A stretch of DNA of 7,608 nucleotides from Pseudomonadota bacterium (lineage in GTDB: Bacteria > Myxococcota_A > Polyangia > Polyangiales > Polyangiaceae): the NCBI GenBank assembly GCA_023411445.1, contig JAEYOT010000157.1:1-7608 (forward strand), in the 5' to 3' direction. The notes beneath the pieces are model-generated. The model searched no databases. It was not told the origin of the DNA and saw only the letters and a program-made list of their open reading frames with translations. The position numbers and the translations under genes were made by a program. Positions 1-5,984 of the stretch are shown piece by piece (within the stretch, counting starts at the first letter, position 1; each line of letters opens with the position of its first letter).

Positions 1-73
1 GAAGGGAGGGGCAGGTAGGTCGAGCTTGGCAGGGGCGCCGCCGTTCAGTAGTAGGTGATGCGAGAGGGTTGCC

Positions 74-2317
74 ATGAAAAGGTATTGGCTCGCGTTTGCG
101 ACGGTGGTCGTGCTTTCGTTCGCCGTCCTCGGATGGACGGGGATCCGCATCTATCAGGAGGCGCCTCCCATTCCGGATCGAGTCGTGACCCCGGAGGGTG
201 ACGTCGTCATCGATAGCATGCAGATCGCGCGTGGACAGAATGTCTGGCAGGCCATGGGCGGGATGCAGGTGGGATCGATTTGGGGCCACGGTAGCTATGT
301 GGCCCCTGATTGGACCGCTGATTGGCTGCATCGCGAGGCCCTCTTCATCCTCCAAGAGTGGTCGCGCGCAGAGCACGACAGCACGTTCGAACGACTGGGC
401 GCACCTGAGCAAGCCGCGCTGCGAGCCCGGTTGACGACGATGCTACGAAAGAACAACTTCGACGCGGCGACGAGCACGCTCGTAGTCGAGCCCGTGCGCG
501 CGCGCGCTATCCGCGCGAATACCGCGCACTTCTCGGATGTCTTCTCAAAGGGGCGGGCAGAGTACGCGATTCCATCCGGTGCGCAGTCCGACCCCAAGAA
601 GCTGACAGAGCTGTCGGCCTTCTTCTTCTGGACGTCGTGGGCTGCAGCGGCACAACGGCCCAACGAGCCGGTCACCTACACGAACAATTGGCCGCATGAG
701 CCCTTGGTGGGCAACACGATTACCGGCGACGCCTTGGTGTGGACCGGCGTGAGCATCATCTTGCTCCTGGCCGGCATAGGCGCGATGGCGTGGTGGCACG
801 CCATGCAAGAGCGGGAGCCTCTACCCGAGCAACTCCCTGGTCAGGATCCGCTGCTCGCTGCTCCGAAGACGCCCTCTCAGCGCGCGACGGTGAAGTACTT
901 CTGGACCGTCTCCGCGTTGCTCGTCGTACAGATTTTGCTCGGGGTAGTCGCCGCTCACTACGGCGTTGAAGGCAGCGGCTTCTACGGGCTGCCGCTCGAT
1001 GCCGTGCTGCCGTACTCCCTAGCTCGGACGTGGCACACGCAATTGGGTGTGCTGTGGATCGCTACGGCTTGGCTCGCAGCAGGCCTTTATATCGCGCCGG
1101 TGATCGGCGGCTTGGAGCCGCGCGGTCAGCGGCTCGGCGTCAACGTGCTGTTCGGTGCCCTGCTCGCGATCGTCGTGGGCTCGATGGTCGGCCAATGGCT
1201 GAGCGTGATGCACAAGCTAACAGGCGAGGACGCCTGGTTTTACTTCGGCCACAGCGGCTATGAGTACATCGACCTCGGTCGCGCCTTTCAGATTGGACTG
1301 CTGCTCGGCCTGTTCTTCTGGCTCTATCTCGTTGCAAGGGCGATCTGGCCGGCCTTGAAGACCCCTGACGAACAGCGCCCCATCCTCATTTTGTTCGTGA
1401 TTTCTGCGGTAGCGATCGCCGGTTTCTACGGAGCGGCGCTCGGCTATGGCAAGCACACGAACCTCGCCATTGCCGAATACTGGCGCTGGTGGGTCGTCCA
1501 CCTCTGGGTCGAGGGCTTCTTCGAGGTGTTCGCTACCGTCGTGATCGCGTTCCTATTCGCGCGCCTCGCACTGATCAGGCTTTCTACCGCCAGCAGGTCG
1601 GTGGTCTTGGCGGCGACCATCTTCCTCTCCGGCGGCATCATCGGCACGCTCCACCATTTGTACTTCTCCGGCACGCCCACGTTCGTCCTGGCGCTGGGTG
1701 CTTCCTTCAGCGCCCTCGAGGTCGTACCCCTGCTGTTCGTGGGCTTCGAAGCATGGGAAAACCTCAGGCTGTCGAATGCCAAACCATGGGTTCAGAAGTA
1801 TCGCTGGCCCATCTACTGCTTCGTAGCCGTTGCCTTCTGGAACCTGGTTGGCGCCGGTTTGTTCGGCTTCATGATCAACCCGCCCGTGGCGCTCTATTTC
1901 ATGCAAGGGCTGAACACGACGGCCGTGCACGGTCACACGGCCCTGTTCGGAGTCTACGGCATGCTGGGTATCGGGTTGATGCTGTTCTGTCTGCGAGCCC
2001 TAGACCCGGTCCGTGAATGGCGCGAAGGATGGGTCAAGGTCTCGTTCTGGCTCATCAATGGCGGACTGATGGCGATGGTGCTGCTCAGCATCCTTCCCGT
2101 AGGCCTACTTCAGACGCGTGCCTCGGTGGAAGTCGGCTATTGGTACGCGCGCAGCGCGGATTTTCTGCAAGTCGGCCTGATCGACAAGCTTCGCTGGATG
2201 AGAGTAGTAGGCGACACGATGTTTGCCGCCGGCGCCGTCGTGCTCGTGGCCTTCATTGGCGGCCTCGCCATCGGCACCTCCTATCGTCGCAGCCCCGAAC
2301 CAGCTCCGAGAGCATGA
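74..2317 (+). CDS. norB: Quinol-dependent nitric oxide reductase (qNOR), large single-subunit type
   Basis: Inner-membrane enzyme reducing 2 NO to N2O with electrons from quinol, for NO detoxification or denitrification; also called norZ. The 747 residues match the usual qNOR length. One N-terminal membrane helix (about 7-25) is followed by a periplasmic domain (about 26-215) that corresponds to NorC but has no CxxCH, the qNOR hallmark. About 13 more membrane helices follow. The ligand set is complete: H321 and H621 for low-spin haem b, H619 for haem b3, and H476, H527, H528 and E480 for FeB. Spacings agree with P. aeruginosa NorB H207/E211/H258/H259/H347/H349. The conserved glutamates E484 and E549 are also present. 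The ATG at 74 has AGAGGG five bases upstream and begins with a basic residue pair before the first helix. No truncation is seen. The cupin gene downstream may be functionally linked. No NorR, NsrR or FNR site was recognised in the short leader. Confidence 0.96.
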   Translation: MKRYWLAFATVVVLSFAVLGWTGIRIYQEAPPIPDRVVTPEGDVVIDSMQIARGQNVWQAMGGMQVGSIWGHGSYVAPDWTADWLHREALFILQEWSRAEHDSTFERLGAPEQAALRARLTTMLRKNNFDAATSTLVVEPVRARAIRANTAHFSDVFSKGRAEYAIPSGAQSDPKKLTELSAFFFWTSWAAAAQRPNEPVTYTNNWPHEPLVGNTITGDALVWTGVSIILLLAGIGAMAWWHAMQEREPLPEQLPGQDPLLAAPKTPSQRATVKYFWTVSALLVVQILLGVVAAHYGVEGSGFYGLPLDAVLPYSLARTWHTQLGVLWIATAWLAAGLYIAPVIGGLEPRGQRLGVNVLFGALLAIVVGSMVGQWLSVMHKLTGEDAWFYFGHSGYEYIDLGRAFQIGLLLGLFFWLYLVARAIWPALKTPDEQRPILILFVISAVAIAGFYGAALGYGKHTNLAIAEYWRWWVVHLWVEGFFEVFATVVIAFLFARLALIRLSTASRSVVLAATIFLSGGIIGTLHHLYFSGTPTFVLALGASFSALEVVPLLFVGFEAWENLRLSNAKPWVQKYRWPIYCFVAVAFWNLVGAGLFGFMINPPVALYFMQGLNTTAVHGHTALFGVYGMLGIGLMLFCLRALDPVREWREGWVKVSFWLINGGLMAMVLLSILPVGLLQTRASVEVGYWYARSADFLQVGLIDKLRWMRVVGDTMFAAGAVVLVAFIGGLAIGTSYRRSPEPAPRA

Positions 2318-2382
2318 ACGACTGGTGGTCAGCGGGATGACCCACGCCAACGTGACCGTGCAAGATCGCAAGATGCAGGGCC

Positions 2383-2399
2383 CGGCGCTCGGAGCGCCG
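2383..2399. terminator. Perfect inverted repeat after the NO reductase gene; possible terminator or operator
   Basis: CGGCGCTC and GAGCGCCG are exact reverse complements around one central G. As RNA this gives a 7-bp GC stem with a 3-base loop. It lies 65 bases after the qNOR stop and 117 bases before the cupin start, in a 198-base gap without a convincing gene. No T-run follows, so it is not a classical intrinsic terminator. It could be a Rho-associated hairpin, an operator for the cupin gene, or chance in GC-rich DNA. Confidence 0.3.
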
Positions 2400-2515
2400 C
2401 TTCTGCGCAAGCGTGCTCGGTCGCGCATACCGTGCGGGGGCCTCGCGACGGGGCTAGTGGTGACGCCTGAGAAAGCCTGGCTGCCGGCTGGCACGGGCGC
2501 TGCACGTCGCGATGC

Positions 2516-2878
2516 ATGCCAAGACCGGAAGTCCCGCAAGACGGCGTGATCATCGACTTGAGCGCCGCCGAGCAAGAGCTGAGAGGACAAGAAACCTACG
2601 CGCGGGAGGGCCACACGGCCCGCACGCTCCTCCGCGCACCCGACCTGCGCGTCGTGCTGGTCACCATGAAGGCCGGAAGCCGCATTGGGGAGCACCGCGC
2701 ACGAGAATCTGTTTCCTTGCACGCGATCTCGGGTCACGTGCGCCTGCACGTTCAGGAGCGATGCGTCGATCTGCCCGCGGGCCAGCTCCTCTTGCTTGCG
2801 CAGGGGGTCGAGCACGACGTCGAAGCGGTTGCGGACAGCGCTCTCATCTTGACCCTCGGCTGGCGCGCGGAGGCCTGA
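2516..2878 (+). CDS. Small single-domain cupin protein
   Basis: A 120-residue cytoplasmic protein without signal peptide or membrane segment. After about 30 polar residues it has the alternating beta pattern of a cupin barrel. Motif 1 lies around residues 54-73 (GSRIGEH, then SLHAISG), motif 2 around 86-103 (DLPAGQ, then GVEHDVEA). H60 and H100 sit where cupin metal ligands are expected, but the second His of motif 1 is replaced by Ala62 and the motif-1 Glu appears missing, so metal binding may be lost or rearranged; H69 is an additional histidine. The start is ATG 2516: the frame has a stop at 2468-2470 and no other ATG, GTG or TTG in between, and the ribosome binding site is weak. An ATG at 2512 is in another frame. 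It lies 198 bases after qNOR on the same strand, so a role in NO or redox response is inferred from position only. A 5-bp hairpin (2878-2891) overlaps the stop. Confidence 0.82.
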   Translation: MPRPEVPQDGVIIDLSAAEQELRGQETYAREGHTARTLLRAPDLRVVLVTMKAGSRIGEHRARESVSLHAISGHVRLHVQERCVDLPAGQLLLLAQGVEHDVEAVADSALILTLGWRAEA

Positions 2879-2923
2879 GGCGAAGGCGCCTAGCATCACG
2901 CCCGGTCGAGCGATTCCTTCGTC

Positions 2924-2927
2924 GGAA
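2924..2927 (+). promoter_or_regulatory. Candidate ribosome binding site that disagrees with the lipoprotein frame
   Basis: GGAA lies 3 bases before the TTG at 2931, too close for normal use. It lies 10 bases before the ATG at 2938, which is acceptable. That ATG is in a different frame from the lipoprotein body and terminates at 2986-2988 after 16 codons. The site is short, so it is suggestive only, but it matters for deciding the start of the next gene. Confidence 0.3.
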
Positions 2928-2930
2928 CCC

Positions 2931-3977
2931 TTGTCGAATGCGCGCTTTCCGGATATTGGCGCAAGCTCGTTCACGGATGGTGTCTTGATTGCGGCGGCGG
3001 CCATCGCTCCCTGGTTTGGCTGCTCAGGAGGCGACGACGACGGGGAGCCCGGCAACTCGGGCGGGACGGGCGTGTCGGAAGGGAGCTCAGGCGGAAACGC
3101 TGGCGGGCCCAGCCAGACGAGAGAGGCCGGAAATGCCGGCGCGGACGGCTTCGGCGGGACCGGGGGCTCGACGACAGACGGCGGCACGGCCGGCGACGCG
3201 GGAGCACCCGGCCGCACGGGTGCAGGCGGTGAGGGCGATCACGGGAACCCGATACGCGTCATCTACGCTGTCTTGTGCGACGCCAACCGCGACTGCTGCG
3301 CGGAATCGGGCTTCGGCAGCGGGGCGCTCGCCAACTGCGAGGATGAGCTGATGGCCGCGAGTGGAGTCAAGTATGAGGCCGCCTACGAGGCGGGCACACT
3401 GGTCTCTGATGCGAGCGCCGTGGCCGCATGCGCCGCCGCCGTGCGCGCCAGCGCCAGCGGGTGCGAGCTGATGACCTCTGCTTCGCGCACGTTCACAGAG
3501 CTGGCTGAATGTGAGGCTGCTTTCGTCGGCAAGGTGCCGGTGGGGGGCAGCTGCTTGGTCACTGAGGAATGCGAAGGCTCGGCCTACGTCGAATGCCGCG
3601 ACTCGGTCTGCCGCGAATTTCCGCCGGGCGAAGAGGGCGATCCCTGCATCATGACGGAGCGTCCTGGCGTCAGGGCGTACCCGAACAGCGCTGTGATCAA
3701 AGACGGGGCTCGGTGCCGAACGAAAGACGGGCTCTACTGCGCGAACGTCTCCGCTACGCTCAACCGCTGCGCGCCAATCAAGGCGGACGGCGCTGCTTGC
3801 ACCGACGCCTACTCCTGCGGCGAGGAGTCCTATTGCGATGGGACGTGCAAGCCGCTGAAAGCCATTGGGCAAAGCTGCAAGTCGTCGCTAGAGTGTCTTG
3901 GGTTGGGCTGCGATCCGGATAGCTCGAAGTGCACTGACGTGATGCCGCAGGCAGCTTGCGAGGCAGGCAGCGATTGA
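2931..3977 (+). CDS. Cysteine-rich, Gly-linker lipoprotein of unknown function; 5' end uncertain
   Basis: The likely role is an exported, envelope-anchored protein; I recognise the style (common in Polyangiales) but no function. With the TTG at 2931 it has 348 residues: a hydrophobic stretch 18-30 ending in WFG-C31 (a weak lipobox, lacking the usual Leu at -3), a Gly/Ser/Thr/Asp linker about 32-107, an Ala-rich, probably helical domain with seven Cys (116-194), then a Cys-dense region 208-343. The latter repeats a pattern of GxxC followed by C-x5-C, first at 205-239 and again at 287-334. There are 24 Cys after the lipobox, an even number that would suit disulfides outside the cytoplasm. The N-terminus before the hydrophobic stretch is not basic, unusual for a signal peptide. 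A basic start (MRAFRILAQARSRM) is encoded from ATG 2938 in another frame, so the true gene may start there with a frameshift near 2978-2988. It lies 52 bases after the cupin gene. The body is confident; the start is not. Confidence 0.75.
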   Translation: MSNARFPDIGASSFTDGVLIAAAAIAPWFGCSGGDDDGEPGNSGGTGVSEGSSGGNAGGPSQTREAGNAGADGFGGTGGSTTDGGTAGDAGAPGRTGAGGEGDHGNPIRVIYAVLCDANRDCCAESGFGSGALANCEDELMAASGVKYEAAYEAGTLVSDASAVAACAAAVRASASGCELMTSASRTFTELAECEAAFVGKVPVGGSCLVTEECEGSAYVECRDSVCREFPPGEEGDPCIMTERPGVRAYPNSAVIKDGARCRTKDGLYCANVSATLNRCAPIKADGAACTDAYSCGEESYCDGTCKPLKAIGQSCKSSLECLGLGCDPDSSKCTDVMPQAACEAGSD

Positions 3978-3979
3978 GT

Positions 3980-4025
3980 CTTGCGCCTGGACCTCTCCGG
4001 GCAAGCCGCTCGCTACGTGTGAGCG
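3980..4025 (+). terminator. Two consecutive stem-loops just after the lipoprotein stop
   Basis: The first stem-loop (3980-4005) pairs CTTGC with GCAAG and continues with CC/GG and GG/CC past two single-base bulges, closing a 6-base loop; it begins two bases after the TGA. The second (4007-4025) pairs CGCTCGC with GTGAGCG, including one G-U pair, around a 5-base loop. No T-run follows either, so they are candidate transcript-end or 3' protective structures, not proven terminators. Confidence 0.35.
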
Positions 4026-4127
4026 CAGAAGCATGCTCGTGACGGCGATCGCCTCGTGACGAGTCGCGGCTACCCGTAGCGGAACAGATCTTGCCGGCTA
4101 GCGGACCTTCTCGGGTCAAGCCGCTTG
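3991..4127. repeat. Imperfect direct repeat, two copies of about 22 bases
   Basis: Copies at 3991-4012 and 4105-4127 share the order ACCT, CTC, GGG, then an identical core CAAGCCGCT. They differ by single-base gaps and a few substitutions. TCTTGC precedes both copies (3979 and 4089). The first copy overlaps the stem-loops after the lipoprotein gene; the second would fold less well. This may be a decayed local duplication or chance similarity. Confidence 0.25.
4036..4080. promoter_or_regulatory. Cluster of short palindromes in the gap before the DUF1592 gene
   Basis: Three dyads lie in 45 bases: GGCGATCGCC (4044-4053), CTCGTGACGAG (4053-4063) and GCTACCCGTAGC (4069-4080). CTCGTGAC also occurs as a direct repeat at 4036-4043 and 4053-4060, flanking the first palindrome. 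The arrangement could be an operator for the operon starting at 4260, about 180 bases downstream. No sigma-70-like promoter could be recognised nearby, and short palindromes are common in GC-rich DNA. Confidence 0.25.
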
Positions 4128-4130
4128 GTC

Positions 4131-4154
4131 CGGGTCCTGCGAAGCGGGTCCTGC
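4131..4154. repeat. Short direct repeat with 14-base period
   Basis: The 10-mer CGGGTCCTGC occurs at 4131-4140 and 4145-4154, separated by GAAG. It is exact but short. It lies in the 282-base gap between the lipoprotein and DUF1592 genes, where no coding sequence is supported. Confidence 0.4.
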
Positions 4155-4178
4155 TGCGTTCACGACGGATTTTTACAC

Positions 4179-4201
4179 GGCCATCAGCGCTGAGATGGGC
4201 C
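4179..4201. repeat. Inverted repeat about 60 bases before the DUF1592 start
   Basis: GGCCATC pairs with GATGGGCC, allowing one bulged G, around an 8-base centre that itself contains the palindrome AGCGCT. Five T residues (4170-4174) precede it. It could be an operator or an mRNA leader hairpin for the operon downstream. It is not a terminator on either strand, because no T-run follows it in either direction. Confidence 0.3.
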
Positions 4202-4245
4202 TCCCCGTTCGTGAACCGTTTCATGGGGAAGGCGGAGCACCCTTC

Positions 4246-4249
4246 GAGG
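4246..4249 (+). promoter_or_regulatory. Ribosome binding site deciding the DUF1592 start
   Basis: GAGG lies 10 bases before the GTG at 4260 and 22 bases before the in-frame ATG at 4272. This favours the GTG start. The choice adds only four residues to an already basic signal peptide. Confidence 0.45.
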
Positions 4250-4259
4250 CACGCTACAC

Positions 4260-5984
4260 GTGGTAGACCGAATGCAGGATCCTCGTAGAAAATTCCGGCG
4301 TCGCGGACGGGCTAGCTTCGCGCGGCATCTGAGTGCGACAGCCCTGCTCTGGCTCGGCGCCGGCTCACTGCTGGGCTGCTCCTCGCTTTCCGCTTCAGCC
4401 GACGGCGCGGGGGGCGAGGCTGTTGGAGGCGCGTCCATGGGCGGGACGGCAACGGGAGGTTCGAGCGGCGCCGGCCCCGGCCTGGGCCAACCCGAAATCA
4501 GCCCTAAAGCCATCCACCGTCTCAGCAACGTCGAGTACGACAACACCCTACGGGATCTGACCGGAACGGAGCTGCGCTTCGGCGACAGCTTCGTGAGCGA
4601 AGAGGCGGAGGGTTTCGACAACATCGCGACCGCTCTGTCGATGAGCCCGCGGCAGTTCGAAGACTACTTCGCCGCGGCTCGCCAGGTCAGCGCGGACATC
4701 TTCGCCAATCCGGCGCTCAAGGCTCGTATCGTCACCTGCACCCCCGATACTGGTACGTCGTGTGCCGAAAAGGTCATCGCCGAGTTCGGTGCAAGAGCGT
4801 TCCGCCGGCCTCTTTCCGCTGATGAGAGCGCGCGGCTCTTGCAGAAATACAACGACGCGTTGGCTATCGGCGTCGACGCCACGGGTGCGCTGCAACACGT
4901 CGTGCACGTGCTGCTGGCGTCACCCCAGTTCCTTTACCGCATCGAGGTCGATCCGGATCCAACGAGCCCCGTTCCACACTCGCTGAACGACTACGAGCTC
5001 GCCTCTCGCCTCTCATATGCGCTGTGGAGCAGCATGCCCGACGAGGAGCTGTTCGCCAAAGCCGCAAGCGGTGCCCTCGCGAGCCCCGACGCGCTCACCT
5101 CCGAAGTCGATCGCATGCTCGCCGACGGCCGCTCCGAGATGTTGGTGAAGAATTTCGCGGCTCGCTGGTTCGGGAGCAAACGCCTCGAGGAGCATGCGGC
5201 GAGCGCGACCGAATACTCGCCCGAGCTCGCGGGGTCCATGCAGCGCGAGATGGAGCTCTATTTCTCCGAATTCCTCTTCGAGGATCTGCCGTATTCGGAG
5301 TTCTTGACTGCGGATTTCAACTTCGTGGATGCGCCGCTGGCCGCGCACTATGGCTTTCCTGCCCCCGCGCAGGCCATGGAGCGAGTGGTAAACACGACGG
5401 ACCAGCGCGTGGGTCTGCTCGGGCTAGCCGGGTTCTTGACGCACACGTCGCGTGAGACGCGGACCTCGCCCATCATCCGCGGCAAATGGGTGCTGGACGC
5501 GCTCTTGTGCACGCCCCTGGTGGTCCCGGCCAACCTGAACATCGCGCCGCTCGAAGAGCCGGCTGAGGGCGACGCGCCCACGACGGTGCGCCAGCAAATG
5601 GAAGCGCATCGCGCGTCGCCAGTCTGCGCAGCGTGCCACAACATGATCGACCCCATAGGGCTAGCCCTGGAAAACTTCGACGGGATTGGGCGCTATCGCG
5701 CTGCCTACGAGAATGGGCTCCCGATCGACACGACTGGCACGCTCCCGGATGGTCAGAAGGTGGAGGGCCTGCCTTCACTGGTAGCTGCGCTCTCCAAGTC
5801 GCCGAGGTTCATGCCTTGCGCCGCGACGAAGGTCGCAACCTATGCGCTTGGCGCCGTCTCTTCCAAAGTCAACGAAGAGCAGATCGTGGCGCGCTGGGTT
5901 TCCGACACTCCCACGCTGCGTAGCTTGATCAAAGCGACGGTCACGCACGAGTCCTTCACCTCGAGGAAAGCAGAAGTCCAATGA
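4260..5984 (+). CDS. DUF1592-family lipoprotein with one haem c motif (PSD3-PSD5-PSD4-PSCyt3-PSD2)
   Basis: An exported, probably lipid-anchored protein of the planctomycete-cytochrome-associated families; its biochemical role is unknown. Order over 574 residues: an Arg-rich start (7-18), a hydrophobic segment about 24-39 with lipobox SLLG-C40, a Gly/Ala/Ser linker 45-76, DUF1587/PSD3 from about 79 (SPKAIHRLSNVEYDNTLRDL), DUF1595/PSD5 about 168-230 (ARAFRRPLS, LLASPQFLYRIE), DUF1592/PSD4 about 239-367, DUF1588/PSCyt3 about 380-480, and DUF1585/PSD2 about 486-560. PSCyt3 carries C456-A-A-C459-H460 followed by DPIGLALENFD, so one covalent haem c is expected. A C160-C168 pair could form a disulfide. 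The start is GTG 4260, supported by GAGG ten bases upstream. Its TGA overlaps the ATG of the DUF1552 gene, so the two are translationally coupled. The basic start also contains RRKF, close to a Tat motif, although haem c proteins normally travel by Sec. Confidence 0.93.
   Translation: MVDRMQDPRRKFRRRGRASFARHLSATALLWLGAGSLLGCSSLSASADGAGGEAVGGASMGGTATGGSSGAGPGLGQPEISPKAIHRLSNVEYDNTLRDLTGTELRFGDSFVSEEAEGFDNIATALSMSPRQFEDYFAAARQVSADIFANPALKARIVTCTPDTGTSCAEKVIAEFGARAFRRPLSADESARLLQKYNDALAIGVDATGALQHVVHVLLASPQFLYRIEVDPDPTSPVPHSLNDYELASRLSYALWSSMPDEELFAKAASGALASPDALTSEVDRMLADGRSEMLVKNFAARWFGSKRLEEHAASATEYSPELAGSMQREMELYFSEFLFEDLPYSEFLTADFNFVDAPLAAHYGFPAPAQAMERVVNTTDQRVGLLGLAGFLTHTSRETRTSPIIRGKWVLDALLCTPLVVPANLNIAPLEEPAEGDAPTTVRQQMEAHRASPVCAACHNMIDPIGLALENFDGIGRYRAAYENGLPIDTTGTLPDGQKVEGLPSLVAALSKSPRFMPCAATKVATYALGAVSSKVNEEQIVARWVSDTPTLRSLIKATVTHESFTSRKAEVQ
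5963..5970 (+). promoter_or_regulatory. Ribosome binding site of the DUF1552 gene, inside the upstream gene
   Basis: GAGGAAAG ends 10 bases before the ATG at 5981 and lies in the last codons of the DUF1592 gene. It is the clearest Shine-Dalgarno sequence in the window. It supports the 5981 start and independent loading of ribosomes on top of ATGA coupling. Confidence 0.7.

Noticed and set aside
1..73. NO- or oxygen-responsive operator upstream of qNOR
   Set aside because: No TTGAT-N4-ATCAA-like FNR site, NsrR-like dyad or NorR-like GT-N7-AC pair convincing enough to report. The leader may be too short to contain the promoter.
1..77. End of an upstream gene (frames ending at 56-58 or at 75-77, the latter as an ATGA overlap with qNOR)
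   Set aside because: Both frames are open from the window start, but only 18 and 24 codons are visible and neither shows a recognisable C-terminus, so they cannot be told apart or supported.
2314..2340. Eight-codon open frame overlapping the qNOR stop by ATGA
   Set aside because: It is too short to be a supported gene. The ATGA overlap is likely chance, though a leader peptide cannot be excluded.
2337..2549. Possible 70-residue gene between qNOR and the cupin (starts MTHANVTVQDRK)
   Set aside because: It overlaps the cupin start by 34 bases, is composed of low-information Arg/Ala/Gly sequence, has no ribosome binding site and no recognised family, and contains the inverted repeat at 2383-2399.
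2878..2891. Hairpin AGGCG-AAGG-CGCCT at the cupin stop as a terminator
   Set aside because: The stem is only 5 bp, no T-run follows, and it overlaps the stop codon; too weak to annotate separately.
2105..3217. Antisense open frame of 370 codons across the qNOR end, cupin and lipoprotein start
   Set aside because: It spans three + strand genes and their gaps. Its Pro/Ser-rich N-terminus is simply the reverse of the Gly-rich linker, and it has no recognisable domain.
4091..4288. 65-codon open frame in the gap before the DUF1592 gene
   Set aside because: It runs through the direct and inverted repeats of the gap and into the DUF1592 start, is Arg/Pro-rich, and matches no family.
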